DNA from: Thiobacillus sp.
GTDB lineage: Bacteria > Pseudomonadota > Gammaproteobacteria > Burkholderiales > Thiobacillaceae
NCBI GenBank assembly: GCA_021166845.1
Contig: JAJPEP010000108.1
Location: forward strand, 1-64,000
Direction of reading: 5' to 3'
DNA length: 64,000 nt
A model generated the notes under the pieces. It was not told the origin of the DNA, did not search any database, and saw nothing but the letters and a program-made list of their open reading frames with translations. How positions within the stretch are numbered: the first letter of the stretch is position 1; each line of letters begins with the position of its first letter. Shown here piece after piece: positions 40,020 to 50,027 of this stretch. A program made the position numbers and the translations under genes.

Positions 40020-41762
40020 TTACTGCATAAGCAAATGACCCGGGTTGCTGCCCATTGAGTGACTGGCAGGGCTCAGCTCGTAATACACAACGACCTCATT
40101 GCCGGCGCCGATGTACTGCATTTCCAGGCTCAAGCGTCGCACCAGTTCGACACCGCGCCCATACAGCCTGGCCGGGGACATCTGCGACCTGGCTGCCCAA
40201 TCAAATCCAGGGCCGCTGTCACGCACGCCGATTTTCACCATCTTCCGGTTATCACGCCGCAGGATTTCGATATCGATGTCGATAAATCCCTCCTGCAGTT
40301 CCTCCAGTGCGCTCTGACGATGAGCGGCGTAGGTGGCGAAACCATCGCTGTTTGTTTTAAGCGAAGAATCTATCCGCAGCAGTCCGTGGTCCAGCGCATT
40401 GGAAACCAGTTCAGACAGAATAAGAAAAACCTGGCCGGCATGTTCTTTCGTCGCCGCGATCCGCTCGATCACGCCGGACAGGGCCGGCACCACATCCAGG
40501 CATTTCAGATCCTGCGCCTCGAAATGAAACGACATGCGCAAGCCATTGCTGCCATGTTCCGCGTCCGTCACATGAGCAACCGGCTGCGCCATCGTGCCTG
40601 GCGCCGGAACTGCCGCCATGAGCACGGTGATGTCATCCGCCAGCGCACCCACCCGATGCGCGTCGAGCGCCTGTATAAGCGTCTCGAAACGGTGCTCCGG
40701 CCCGGCCGATTCCAGCGTTGCGCAGGCGCGCTCAGCGCCAAACTGCTCGCCTTCGGCATTTTCAGCCTCGGTCAAGCCATCCGACCACAGGAACAGCTGG
40801 CATTCCCCCTCGTAGGAATACACCTCAAGTTCCGCGGAGAACTCTTCCGGCGGCAAAACGCCAAGCGGCACATGCCTGGATTTCCAGTGCTTGACGATTT
40901 TCCCGCTGGCATCGACCAGGCGGGGATAGGGGTTGCCGCCGTTCCAGACCTCGATCGTCCCCATCGCAGGATTGATCGAAACGAGCGTCAGGGCGGCATA
41001 TCGCCCCTGAGGCATCATGGTATGCATTCGGCTGTTCATCACCTCCACAATGCGCCCGATGCCATAGCCCAGCTCGGTCATGGCGTAAAAGGTATCGAAC
41101 TGGGGCAGCGAGGCCATCGCTGCGGGCAAGCCATGTCCCATGCCGTCGCTTAGCAGGATATGCAGGCATTTTCCGGGCGTTCGCGCAGCGGCAATCAGAT
41201 CGCCGCTGAAATGCCATGCGGGCGTCACGCGGTAGCGCAAGGCGGGGTCGTCGAGCCCTTCGCGGTTGACCATGTACGCCATCAACCGCGCCCCCAGGCG
41301 CCGCTCGTCTTCCGCCTGGCGGTAGTAGGCGGAAAGTTCCGCCGAATGCCGGGAGAGTTCCTGCTGCAGTTCGGCGATCCGCGCAAACACCTGAATCTTG
41401 GCCTGAAACACCGGCAAAGACAGCGGCTTGGTCAAATAGTCGTCCGCCCCCGCACGCAGCCCTTCGAGAATTTCATCCTCGCGAGTGAGCGCGGTCACCA
41501 TCAAAATCGGCAACCAGCGCGATCCCGCTGCCTGCCGGATGCGCCGCGTCGCTTCCAGGCCGCCGATCCCGGGCATCATCACATCCATCAGGATCATGTC
41601 CGGCGACTCGGCGAGGAATTTCTCCAGCGCCTCCTCACCCGAACGCGCCTCGATAAATCGATGCCCCATTCTTTTGACCACCTGACTGGCGATCGCAATA
41701 TTGTTGGCGATGTCATCCACCACCATGACCGTCATGCCAGTCTGACTCATCCGTCGATCCAT
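40020..41762 (-). CDS. receiver-PP2C phosphatase-anti-sigma kinase (HsbR-like)
   Basis: A 580-residue three-part partner-switching regulator. The receiver is at about 10-130 (MVVDDIANNIAIASQVVKRMG, phosphoacceptor in MILMDVMMPGIGG, Lys in DYLTKPLS). A SpoIIE/PP2C-type phosphatase occupies about 180-390 (LLSDGMGHGLPAAMAS, FLWSDGLTEAENAEG, GALADDITVLMAA). A GHKL anti-sigma-type kinase is at about 430-570 (LILSELVSNALDHGLL, DSGPGFDW, GRGVELVRRL). The architecture matches Pseudomonas HsbR, whose phosphatase and kinase activities act on a STAS partner. That partner is the next gene upstream, whose stop abuts this start. ATG 41762 is used; ATG 41750 is possible. Confidence 0.92.
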   Translation of the reverse strand: MDRRMSQTGMTVMVVDDIANNIAIASQVVKRMGHRFIEARSGEEALEKFLAESPDMILMDVMMPGIGGLEATRRIRQAAGSRWLPILMVTALTREDEILEGLRAGADDYLTKPLSLPVFQAKIQVFARIAELQQELSRHSAELSAYYRQAEDERRLGARLMAYMVNREGLDDPALRYRVTPAWHFSGDLIAAARTPGKCLHILLSDGMGHGLPAAMASLPQFDTFYAMTELGYGIGRIVEVMNSRMHTMMPQGRYAALTLVSINPAMGTIEVWNGGNPYPRLVDASGKIVKHWKSRHVPLGVLPPEEFSAELEVYSYEGECQLFLWSDGLTEAENAEGEQFGAERACATLESAGPEHRFETLIQALDAHRVGALADDITVLMAAVPAPGTMAQPVAHVTDAEHGSNGLRMSFHFEAQDLKCLDVVPALSGVIERIAATKEHAGQVFLILSELVSNALDHGLLRIDSSLKTNSDGFATYAAHRQSALEELQEGFIDIDIEILRRDNRKMVKIGVRDSGPGFDWAARSQMSPARLYGRGVELVRRLSLEMQYIGAGNEVVVYYELSPASHSMGSNPGHLLMQ

Positions 41763-42068
41763 TTACTTGATGGTGAACAGGCGGCGGAAATTCGACAGTT
41801 CGAAAACCTGGGCCACTGAACCCTTGCAATTCAGCAGCGTGATGGATTTCGAAGCGCCTTTTGCCCGCTCCTTGAGCAACAGCAGCATGCCCATGGCGGA
41901 ACTGTCGATATATTTCACCTGGTCGAAATCCAGTTCCAGTTCGTCGACACCGGCGTCTTTCAGCAGGGAATCGGTACTCTGGTTAAACACTACATGGCTG
42001 TTGAAATCGAAACGTCCGTTCAGCAACAAACGGGCCGTACTGCCGTCCTTCCGGGTATCTATATTCAT
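41763..42068 (-). CDS. STAS-domain anti-sigma factor antagonist (HsbA-like)
   Basis: A 101-residue STAS protein from ATG 42068 with SD AAAGGAGC. The phosphorylatable serine lies in VKYIDSSAMGMLLLLKERA, as in SpoIIAA/HsbA. It directly abuts the receiver-PP2C-kinase gene, its likely modifying enzyme. In such systems the phosphorylation state decides which sigma, anti-sigma or cyclase partner is bound; the downstream partner here is not visible. Confidence 0.93.
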   Translation of the reverse strand: MNIDTRKDGSTARLLLNGRFDFNSHVVFNQSTDSLLKDAGVDELELDFDQVKYIDSSAMGMLLLLKERAKGASKSITLLNCKGSVAQVFELSNFRRLFTIK

Positions 42069-42121
42069 GGTCCAGCTCCTTTCAAAAATCAATCAATCGG
42101 GTATTCGGGCCTGTACCCGTC

Positions 42122-45052
42122 TCAAACCGTTTCCGGCAGGCGGCACGCGCCAGGAAGCTCGATCTCGAAGCGACTCCCTTCTCCCGGAACGCTCTCCACG
42201 CTGATATTGCCGCCCATCAAATCCACCAGATGCCGGCACAGCGCCAATCCCACACCAATACCTGGAATGCCGGAGTTTTCCGCATCCAGCCTGCTGAAAT
42301 ACTGGAACAGTTCATCGCGCTTCTCCAGAGGAATACCGATGCCGGTATCGCTGACGGCCAGGTGCATGACGCCGTCGTCCGACACATGGCAGGACACCGT
42401 CACGCGGCCGCCTTCGCGGTTGTACTTCACCGCGTTGCTCAGCAAATTGAGCATCACCTGCTTGAAGCGCTTCACATCGACACGCGCCATTTGCTGGGCG
42501 CATTCGCCGCCCAGATTGACGATCTCCAGGCCTTTCTCGGCGGCCTGCGCGGCGATCATCTCCAGGCACTCGCGTATCAGGTCAAATACATTGACGTCCT
42601 CCGGCTTCAGTTCCAGCCGTCCGGTCTCGATTCGGGACAGGTCCAGCACATCGTCGATCAGTTCGCGCAACTGCCAGCCGGAACGCAGAATGCGTTCGAC
42701 GCTTTCATGCTGTTCCTCATTCAGTGGGACGTGTGGATCGGAATCCAGCAACTGGGCGAACCCGACGATGGAATTGAGCGGTGTCCGCAGTTCATGGCCG
42801 ACATGGGAGAGGAATGTCGATTTGGCCTGGCTGGCCTGCTCTGCGGCCTTCTTGGCGCGCACCAGCGCCGCCTCCATGATCACCTGATCGGTCACATCGC
42901 TGATCGCCGCCACAAAATGCGTTATCGCACGCCCCTCGCTGCGCACCGGCGAGACAAACACATCGCACCACACGTTGCGGCCATGACGCGACACGCCCTC
43001 CACCACGGCATGCATCTCGTCACCCGAAGTCACCGCGTCGCGCAGGAACTGCCATGCGCCAAGGCTTCCCGCAGCTTCCGCCAATGCCGGCCAGCGCTGG
43101 CCGGGCAGGTCCGCTTCCGGCAATTCGACCATGTCCGAATACGCCGCATTGGCATACTCGATTCCGAAGTCGCCGCGCCGGAAAATCACGATACCGCTTC
43201 CACTCGCGGCAATCGCCCGGTCATGCAGGCGCAACGTATCCTCCGCTGCCTTGCGGCCCGTTACGTCGCGAACGGAAACCTGAATGCTCGCAATCTTCCC
43301 GGTCTTGTCGCGGGTAGGTACGGCGGAAGCATCCACCCATAGGTACTCGCCATTCCGGCGCCGCACCCGATACTCACACGCTCCCGGCCCACCGAGCAGC
43401 GCAGGCTGATGCAGCATTCTTTGCACCCGTTCGATATCGTCCGGATGCACCAGCTCGTAGCAGTCATGCCCGGCCAGTTCGGCCGACGCATAGCCCAGCA
43501 CGCGCTCGCAGGAGGGGCTGACATAGGAATACCGGCCATCCGGATCGTGCAGCGAAATCACATCCAGCGCATTATTGGCCAGCAGCCGGAAACGCTCTTC
43601 GCTTTTCTGAAGCGCCTCATCGATCGCCAGCGCACGGGTAATGTCGGTGCGAATCGAAAAGTAGCGTTCCAGCTGGCCGTTATCGTCGACGAAAGGCACG
43701 ATGGTCGAGGCCACCCAGTAATAGCTCCCGTCCTTGCGCCGGTTGCGGATGTTGCCGTGCCAGATTTTCCCCTGGGAAATCGTTTCCCACATCGTGGAGA
43801 AAAATTCGGGCGGATGAAAACCGGAGTTGATCAGCCGGTGCGTTTTTCCGATGATCTCTTCCCGCGCGTACTGGCTGATTTCACAAAACTTGTCGTTTGC
43901 ATAAACAATATTCCCCGCCGTGTCCGCAGCGCTCACGATGGCGTGCGCATTGAATGCATGCAGGTGCAGCCTCAGCTCGTGTTCGTGCGCTGCCAGCTTC
44001 ACCGCCATTCCGTCCAGTGCGTGCGCGAGTTCACTCAATTCGGTGCCCTCAGCCACCCCACTGCGTTGCGCAAGATCTCCCGCCGCATGCGCATTCGCCT
44101 GACGGATCAGGCTGCGCACCGGCGCAATCACCAGGCGCCCGGTTCCGATCCAGGCGAACAGCAGCATTCCGCCGAACGCGCCCAAGACCCCCAGTACGGC
44201 CAATCCTCCGGTGCGGCGCACCTGCGCCAACGCGATGTCTGTGGGAATGCCAACAGCGACAAACGCATTTTCCCTGGCCGAACTACTTTCCAGCTTGGCA
44301 AATGAAAACAGACGCAAGACCCCATCCCCCCCATGCGCCTCAGCCACGCCGGTCTCCGGGTCCGGCGTGCCGATCTTTCGAATCGCCGCGCTAACAGGTT
44401 TACCGCGCCAGATTTCTGGATTTCTTTCGCTGTGAAGAATGACACCGTTATGGTCATAAAAAAGCACCTCGGCACCCTCTGGCAATGCGCCCCCGAGGCT
44501 GCGCCGATTGAACCAGGAAAGATCCACCGACACGAACAGATAGGCCAGATGCTCGCCATGTCTGCCTTTAACAGGTTTGGCAACGATCACCACGGGCTCT
44601 TTTATCAGGACGCCCAAGTGATAGTCGCCCACCACAATCTCATCATGCCCCTGGCGGATCTGGCGGAACCACAGCCGGTCGCTGAAACTGCCCTCGTGTG
44701 TCTTGGGGGCTCCCATACAGATGGCATTTCCCTTGATGTCGGTCATGCCGGCATTGGCAAAAATTGCATGCTGTGAAAGCACTTCGTTGAAAATCGAACA
44801 AAATCCTGGGCTGCGCTCGATGATTGGCGGGCTGGCCGACAAGGAAAACAGCAGTTCCCGCGCTTTGTTAATATGCTCTTCCTGCTGCAGTGAAATGCCC
44901 TGCACCAAGACTTTTGTGTCCCGGTAAACATCGTCGACGGCATGGCGATACAGCTGCGCGCCGATGAACCAGGCAATCGCCAGCATGGGCAGCATTGCGG
45001 CCAATATCAATGCGATCAGCCGGGAACGCAGGCTTTTGAATACGCGTTTCAC
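42122..45052 (-). CDS. membrane PAS-rich sensor histidine kinase
   Basis: A 976-residue kinase. TM1 is at 12-33 (LIALILAAMLPMLAIAWFIG), then an extracytoplasmic Cache-like sensor to about 275, TM2 (LAVLGVLGAFGGMLLFAWI) and HAMP. Three PAS domains follow: FHPPEFFSTMWETISQGKIW (Aer-like first PAS), DVISLHDPDGRYSYVSPSC, and GIVIFRRGDFGIEYANAAYS. The HisKA H box is FLSHVGHELRTPLNSIVGF, with N box NLLSNAVKYNREGG and G boxes DTGIGIPLEK and GIGVGLALCRHLV. There is no receiver domain. It sits between the chemotaxis genes and the partner-switch pair, so it is a candidate kinase for that receiver. Confidence 0.93.
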   Translation of the reverse strand: MKRVFKSLRSRLIALILAAMLPMLAIAWFIGAQLYRHAVDDVYRDTKVLVQGISLQQEEHINKARELLFSLSASPPIIERSPGFCSIFNEVLSQHAIFANAGMTDIKGNAICMGAPKTHEGSFSDRLWFRQIRQGHDEIVVGDYHLGVLIKEPVVIVAKPVKGRHGEHLAYLFVSVDLSWFNRRSLGGALPEGAEVLFYDHNGVILHSERNPEIWRGKPVSAAIRKIGTPDPETGVAEAHGGDGVLRLFSFAKLESSSARENAFVAVGIPTDIALAQVRRTGGLAVLGVLGAFGGMLLFAWIGTGRLVIAPVRSLIRQANAHAAGDLAQRSGVAEGTELSELAHALDGMAVKLAAHEHELRLHLHAFNAHAIVSAADTAGNIVYANDKFCEISQYAREEIIGKTHRLINSGFHPPEFFSTMWETISQGKIWHGNIRNRRKDGSYYWVASTIVPFVDDNGQLERYFSIRTDITRALAIDEALQKSEERFRLLANNALDVISLHDPDGRYSYVSPSCERVLGYASAELAGHDCYELVHPDDIERVQRMLHQPALLGGPGACEYRVRRRNGEYLWVDASAVPTRDKTGKIASIQVSVRDVTGRKAAEDTLRLHDRAIAASGSGIVIFRRGDFGIEYANAAYSDMVELPEADLPGQRWPALAEAAGSLGAWQFLRDAVTSGDEMHAVVEGVSRHGRNVWCDVFVSPVRSEGRAITHFVAAISDVTDQVIMEAALVRAKKAAEQASQAKSTFLSHVGHELRTPLNSIVGFAQLLDSDPHVPLNEEQHESVERILRSGWQLRELIDDVLDLSRIETGRLELKPEDVNVFDLIRECLEMIAAQAAEKGLEIVNLGGECAQQMARVDVKRFKQVMLNLLSNAVKYNREGGRVTVSCHVSDDGVMHLAVSDTGIGIPLEKRDELFQYFSRLDAENSGIPGIGVGLALCRHLVDLMGGNISVESVPGEGSRFEIELPGACRLPETV

Positions 45053-45070
45053 GCTGTCCTCGATGGCCCG

Positions 45071-45142
45071 TCAAACGGGCAACCAGATTCGAAAAGCGGT
45101 GCCGCGCCCCGCATCGGCATGTGCGAACGCCACGCCGGGCAT
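45071..45142 (-). pseudogene. remnant of a histidine-kinase C-terminus
   Basis: Between cheB and the PAS kinase the minus strand encodes ESMPGVAFAHADAGRGTAFR then IWLPV and a stop. This is what the last 20 residues of a kinase ATPase domain look like (final G box plus F-R-I-x-L-P). It is cut off upstream by an in-frame stop two codons before the ATG. Probably the scar of a deleted kinase gene. Confidence 0.5.
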
Positions 45143-45166
45143 TGATTCTCAACCCCCGCTTTACGC

Positions 45167-46243
45167 TCACGCATATTTCATGATCTCTGCCGGAATCGCC
45201 TGCAGCGATGCGATGCGATCCACCCCGCCCAGCTTCACCGCCTCCTTGGGCATGCCGTAGACCACGCAGGTGGCCTCGTCCTGCGCCACGGTCGGCGCAC
45301 CCGCATCGTGCATTTCCTTGAGGCCGCGCGCACCGTCGTCGCCCATGCCGGTCATGATGACGCCCAGGGCATTCCTGCCCGCGAACCTGGCCACCGAACG
45401 GAACAACACGTCCACCGATGGACGGTGACGGTTGACCACCGGGCCATCCACCACTTCGACGTGATACTGGGAACCGTTGCGCTTGAGCAGCATGTGTTTG
45501 CCCCCGGGGGCGATCAGCGCACGACCGGGCATGACACGATCGCCGTTCTGCGCCTCGCGCACCTCGATCTGGCACAGGGTGTCGAGCCGGGCGGCGAAGG
45601 AGGCCGTGAATTTCTCGGGCATATGCTGCACGATGACAATGCCGGGCGACACGCGCGGCAACACGGTCAGCACCGCTTCCAGCGCCTGGGTGCCGCCGGT
45701 GGACGTGCCGATGGCGACGATGCGCTCGGTCGTCTGCGCCATGGCCTGGCTCGTGGCGGGCAGAATCGCGTCGGCGCTGAGCTTGGGCATCGCGGCAGCG
45801 GGCGGCGCGTCGCTGCTGACCTTCAGATTCCGGACATTGGCGTGCGCCGCTGCTTTCACGGCTCGAATCAGATCCGAGCCGGCGTCTTCCAGCGCCATGC
45901 GCCGGTTGCCGATACCCGGCTTGGGCACGACCCCGACCGCGCCTGCCGCCAGGGCCTGCATGGCGGTTTCCGATCCCTTCTGCGAAATCGAGGAGCAGAT
46001 CACCACGGGCGTCGGTCGTCCCGCCATGATCTTTCTGAGGAAGGTGATGCCGTCCATGCGCGGCATTTCCACGTCCAGGACGATCACGTCCGGCCACTGC
46101 TTTTTCATCTTCTCCTGGGCGAAAATGGGGTCGGCGGCAACGGCGATCACCTCGATGCCGGCATGACCATTCAGCACTTCGGACAACACCTGCCGCACGA
46201 CCGCGGAATCGTCCACGACCAGGACTTTTATACTTGTCGACAT
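45167..46243 (-). CDS. cheB: chemotaxis response regulator methylesterase CheB
   Basis: Removes methyl groups from (and deamidates) chemoreceptors. The 358 residues have an N-terminal receiver ([18 protein letters not shown], Asp in [13 protein letters not shown]) and a C-terminal esterase with the Ser-His-Asp triad in [34 protein letters not shown] and [12 protein letters not shown]. It follows cheD by 12 bases. Confidence 0.97.
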   Translation of the reverse strand: MSTSIKVLVVDDSAVVRQVLSEVLNGHAGIEVIAVAADPIFAQEKMKKQWPDVIVLDVEMPRMDGITFLRKIMAGRPTPVVICSSISQKGSETAMQALAAGAVGVVPKPGIGNRRMALEDAGSDLIRAVKAAAHANVRNLKVSSDAPPAAAMPKLSADAILPATSQAMAQTTERIVAIGTSTGGTQALEAVLTVLPRVSPGIVIVQHMPEKFTASFAARLDTLCQIEVREAQNGDRVMPGRALIAPGGKHMLLKRNGSQYHVEVVDGPVVNRHRPSVDVLFRSVARFAGRNALGVIMTGMGDDGARGLKEMHDAGAPTVAQDEATCVVYGMPKEAVKLGGVDRIASLQAIPAEIMKYA

Positions 46244-46255
46244 AGATCCCTTGCT

Positions 46256-46759
46256 TTAGAAGTCATTACCCACGCCCTTCGGGGCAAACTGGCGCACCCA
46301 TACATGGCCCGACCAGATATCGAACAGCACCGTGCGATGACCGGCGCCGCCCAGGTCCTCCGACGCCAGGCGCAGTCCATGGTGTTTCAGCAAGTGCCGC
46401 CCAGCATCGGCATTCTTGATCCCGATATGGCCGTGCTCCGCATTGACCTGCCGCTGAAACATATTGCCCCCGCCAAACAACTTGACCTCATAGTCCTCAA
46501 GCGCAGTGCCGCTCCTGCGAATCTCCTCGAACAGGAGTCCGAGGGCCTCATCCGCGTACTTGCCATCCGCCCGTTTCGATTTGCGCCCTTGCCGGCTCGG
46601 CAGCATGTAGTGGCACATGCCGCCGATCAGCAATTTCGGATGCCAGAGCGTGATGGACACGCAGGATCCCAGGATTGTCCGGATACGGATATCCCGATCG
46701 CCGAAATAGAATTCACCGGGATTCAGGAAGATTTCAATGACATGAGGCGGCTTGCGCAT
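46256..46759 (-). CDS. cheD: chemoreceptor glutamine deamidase CheD
   Basis: Deamidates receptor glutamines and can modulate CheC-type phosphatases. The catalytic Cys and His are in LGSCVSITLWHPKLLIGGMCHYMLP, and the KLFGGGNMF and NVGRHN-like IKNADAGRHLLKHHGL segments are present. Length is 167 residues. Lies between cheR and cheB. Confidence 0.95.
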   Translation of the reverse strand: MRKPPHVIEIFLNPGEFYFGDRDIRIRTILGSCVSITLWHPKLLIGGMCHYMLPSRQGRKSKRADGKYADEALGLLFEEIRRSGTALEDYEVKLFGGGNMFQRQVNAEHGHIGIKNADAGRHLLKHHGLRLASEDLGGAGHRTVLFDIWSGHVWVRQFAPKGVGNDF

Positions 46760-46775
46760 GGGTCGTGTCGCCGGC

Positions 46776-47579
46776 CTATTTTCTGTACACCGATGGCCGC
46801 ACCGCAGTGAGCACTTCGGTCACGCCGTTGAGACTTTCCGAGTGGCCGATGATCAGATAGCCGCCAGGCTTGAGCGTGGCGGCGATACGCTCGACCACCC
46901 GCGCCTTGGTGTCGGTATTGAAATAGATCATCACATTGCGCAGGAAAACCACATCGAACTCGCCCAGGCGCGGCAGGCTTTCGTTGAGGTTGATCTGCTG
47001 GAAATTCACGCGCGCGCGCAGGCGCTTGTCCAAAAGAAAACGGCCGTCCTGCGAGCCCACGCCCTTGAGGCAATATTCCTGCAGGTAGCGTTGAGGAATA
47101 TGGCGTGCGCGCTCCATCGCATACAGCCCGCTGCGCGCGCGCTCCAGAACGCGCGTGCTGATGTCGGAAGCGACAATTTCCCACGGCGCTTCGCCCAGTT
47201 GCCCGGACAGCACCATCGCCAGGGTAAAGGGCTCCTCACCGCTTGAGCAGGCCGCGCTCCAAACGCGGAACGGCGAGCCGGGCTGCCGCTCGGCGAGGAT
47301 GCGCTGCTGCAGGAACTCGAAGTGCTTGGGCTCGCGAAAGAAATAGGTTTCGTTGGTGGTGAGCAGGTCCAGTGCGGTCTGCAATTCGGCCGGTTCATTG
47401 CCGCTTGTCAGCAGGCGCAAATAATCGCGGTAGGAATCGAGCGAATAATGCTTCAGCCGCTTCGCAAGACGCCCGCATACCAGCGCCTTTTTGGCTGGGG
47501 AAAGACTGATCCCCGCAAGCCGGTAGATCAGCCGCTGGAATTCACCGAACTCCTGGTCGGACAGTGTGGACGCTTGCAT
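46776..47579 (-). CDS. cheR: chemoreceptor methyltransferase CheR
   Basis: SAM-dependent methylation of receptor glutamates. The 267 residues contain the N-terminal helical domain (YRLAGISLSPAKKALVCGRLAKRL), LTTNETYFFREPKHFEFL, the SAM motif VWSAACSSGEEPFTLAMVL, and FLRNVMIYFNTDTKARVVERIA. There is no pentapeptide-binding beta insertion visible beyond the normal core. Confidence 0.96.
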   Translation of the reverse strand: MQASTLSDQEFGEFQRLIYRLAGISLSPAKKALVCGRLAKRLKHYSLDSYRDYLRLLTSGNEPAELQTALDLLTTNETYFFREPKHFEFLQQRILAERQPGSPFRVWSAACSSGEEPFTLAMVLSGQLGEAPWEIVASDISTRVLERARSGLYAMERARHIPQRYLQEYCLKGVGSQDGRFLLDKRLRARVNFQQINLNESLPRLGEFDVVFLRNVMIYFNTDTKARVVERIAATLKPGGYLIIGHSESLNGVTEVLTAVRPSVYRK

Positions 47580-47769
47580 GCTCCGCTCCCGCCCTATTCA
47601 GTTCGACCGGCGTGGCGCTTCCACGCATGCCATGCGCCACCGTCAGCCAGGTGCTTCGTGCGGCCTGGCTGGCAGGATGGCAGGAAAGTCGGGAAACAGG
47701 AGCGGACGTCGCTCCCCTTTTTTGCGTACGGGCGTGCGGCGGGAAGGCAGGGGCATTGTTGGATGTCGA

Positions 47770-48321
47770 TCACTCCGCCACAACCTCATCCGCGGATCCC
47801 ATGCCCTGCGCATTCGCCTCTTCCAGCAGCGCCAGATCGTCGATCGACAGCACATTGCCCACGTTCAGGATGATCACGAACCTGCCGTCCACCTTGCCCA
47901 TGCCGCGAATGAAATCGGTACGGATCTTCGCGCCAAAAGCCGGCGGCGGTTCAATCTGGTCCTCGGGTATTTCCAGCACCTCGTTCACCGCATCCACCAC
48001 CACGCCCACCACCTGCTTCTCCTGACCGGATTCCACTTCGATGATGACAATGCAGGTGCGGCGGGTGAGCTCGGTGCCCTTGCGGCCGAAACGCGCGGAG
48101 AGATCCACCACCGGCACCACGCTGCCGCGCAGGTTGATCACCCCGCGGATGTAGTCCGGCATCATGGGCACCTCGGTGAGATTGCCGTACTCGATGATTT
48201 CCTTGATGGCGAGGATGCCGATCGCGAACACCTCGCCCCCCAGCATGAAGGTCAGGTACTGCTGCTGATCCTGGGTCGCAGCCAGCCCCGCCTGTTCTTT
48301 CACTTTGACAAGCGCACTCAT
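47770..48321 (-). CDS. cheW: CheW adaptor
   Basis: SH3-like scaffold linking receptors to CheA. The 183 residues contain YLTFMLGGEVFAIGILAIKEIIEYGNLTEVP, YIRGVINLRGSVVPVVDLSARFG and the C-terminal IRTDFIRGMGKVDGRFVIILN. It lies 9 bases after the MCP gene. A 190-base gap without recognisable features separates it from cheR. Confidence 0.96.
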   Translation of the reverse strand: MSALVKVKEQAGLAATQDQQQYLTFMLGGEVFAIGILAIKEIIEYGNLTEVPMMPDYIRGVINLRGSVVPVVDLSARFGRKGTELTRRTCIVIIEVESGQEKQVVGVVVDAVNEVLEIPEDQIEPPPAFGAKIRTDFIRGMGKVDGRFVIILNVGNVLSIDDLALLEEANAQGMGSADEVVAE

Positions 48322-48330
48322 GTCGCCTCC

Positions 48331-49971
48331 TCAGAATTTGACGAATTCAAATTCATCGCTGGGGCCGGCCATGGCTCTCGACACGGCTTTGCTGCCGGCA
48401 GCCTTGGCGTGCGCCACCTGGGTATGCTTCCGGGGGGCTGTTTTCCTGGCGCTCGACACCGTCCCGCTGCCGCTTTCCAGCCGGAAGAAGCTCATGGACT
48501 GTTGCAGTTGCTCGGCCTGGCTGCTCATTTCCTCCGCCGTCGCAGCCAGTTCTTCCGAGCTGGAAGCATTCTGCTGGGTGATCTGGTTCAGCTGTGACAT
48601 GGCCGTGTTGATCTGCCCGACGCCGGAGGATTGCTCCTCGGAGGCGGCGGTGATTTCCTGCACCAGATCCGAGGTCTTGTTGATGGTTGGCACCATTTCA
48701 TCCAGCAGCTTGCCTGCCCGTTCCGCCATGTCCACCGAACCGCCCGCCAGCTCGCCGATCTCCTGCGCCGCCACCTGGCTGCGTTCCGCCAGTTTGCGCA
48801 CTTCCGCCGCCACCACCGCGAAGCCCTTGCCGTGCTCGCCGGCCCGCGCCGCCTCGATGGCGGCATTCAGCGCCAGCAGGTTGGTCTGGTAGGCAATGTC
48901 GTCGATGATGCCGATCTTGCCGGCGATGCTCTTCATCGCGGTGACAGTCTCCTTGACCGCTTCGCCGCCTTCGGTGGCTTCCTTCGCCGCCTTGGAGGCC
49001 ATGCCATCCGTCACTTTGGCGTTCTCGGTGTTCTGGCCGATCGATGCGGACATCTGCTCGATCGAGGCGGAGGTCTCTTCCACGCTCGCCGCCTGTTCGC
49101 TGGAAGCCTGGCTCAGGGATTGCGCCGTTGCGGACACTTCTTCGGACGCGCTGGACAGGTTGTCCGCCGCGCCGCGCACCTCGGTGATGATCAGCGAAAG
49201 CCGCTCCACCATGTTCTTCATCGCGCTGAGCAGCATGCCGGTCTCGTCCCTGGACTGCACGTCGATCTTCACGCTGAAATCGCCTTCGGAGAGGCTGTTG
49301 GCCACGCCCACGGCTTCGCCGAGCGGACGGGTGATGGAACGAGTGACCCAGAAGGCAATCCCCGCCGCGAACAGGAAGGCCGCCACGCTCATGGCGAGCA
49401 TCAGCGTCCGCGCCTGGTTGTATTGCTCGCTCGCCGCTCTCCCCAATTCGTTCATGAGTTCACCCTGGAACTGGATGAGGTCGTTGACGCGCTTGCGATA
49501 TTCGTTCGCCGCCGGGCGGAATTCGGATTCAAGGTATGCCCGGCCTTCTTCGACCTTGCCCTCCTCGGCCAGCTTGATGATCTGGTTTTGCACCGCGATG
49601 TATCGCTCACGGGACTCGAGGACCAGCTGGAACAGCTCGATTCCCTTGGGGTCGGTCAGTGTCGGCTTGAGTTTCTCCCAGGCCTTGCCGATGCTGGCGC
49701 GCCCCGCGAGAATGTTTTCCTTCGCGCTCTGGACACCCTGCCTGTCCGTGGCCATCAGGATGTCACGCCCCCCCAGACCGACCGCGTTGACGCCGGCCAG
49801 TCCATCCTGCAGCAGCAGGATTTTCGGCCATTTGTCATTGTTGACGTTTTCCAGCGATGCGTTCAGGACGGCCATACGGGTAATTCCGATGACGGCGATG
49901 ATCACCATCAGCACCACAACCAGGCCAAAGCCCATCCCCAACCGCATTCCAATTCTCATGTTCTTGAACAT
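48331..49971 (-). CDS. methyl-accepting chemotaxis protein, four-helix-bundle sensor
   Basis: Transmembrane chemoreceptor of 546 residues. TM1 ([16 protein letters not shown]) is followed by a 4HB_MCP-type periplasmic domain, TM2 ([19 protein letters not shown]), HAMP, and the signalling hairpin with the tip sequence [43 protein letters not shown]. The C-terminus ([10 protein letters not shown]) is basic/acidic without a classic NWETF pentapeptide. The start ATG 49971 was preferred to GTG 49977, because the GGGGAG site is 8 bases from ATG but only 2 from GTG. Confidence 0.95.
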   Translation of the reverse strand: MFKNMRIGMRLGMGFGLVVVLMVIIAVIGITRMAVLNASLENVNNDKWPKILLLQDGLAGVNAVGLGGRDILMATDRQGVQSAKENILAGRASIGKAWEKLKPTLTDPKGIELFQLVLESRERYIAVQNQIIKLAEEGKVEEGRAYLESEFRPAANEYRKRVNDLIQFQGELMNELGRAASEQYNQARTLMLAMSVAAFLFAAGIAFWVTRSITRPLGEAVGVANSLSEGDFSVKIDVQSRDETGMLLSAMKNMVERLSLIITEVRGAADNLSSASEEVSATAQSLSQASSEQAASVEETSASIEQMSASIGQNTENAKVTDGMASKAAKEATEGGEAVKETVTAMKSIAGKIGIIDDIAYQTNLLALNAAIEAARAGEHGKGFAVVAAEVRKLAERSQVAAQEIGELAGGSVDMAERAGKLLDEMVPTINKTSDLVQEITAASEEQSSGVGQINTAMSQLNQITQQNASSSEELAATAEEMSSQAEQLQQSMSFFRLESGSGTVSSARKTAPRKHTQVAHAKAAGSKAVSRAMAGPSDEFEFVKF

Positions 49972-50027
49972 TGCCACGTCTCCCCTGTATATCTCTGAAA
50001 AATAGAAACTCTAAAAACCCGGCCCGA

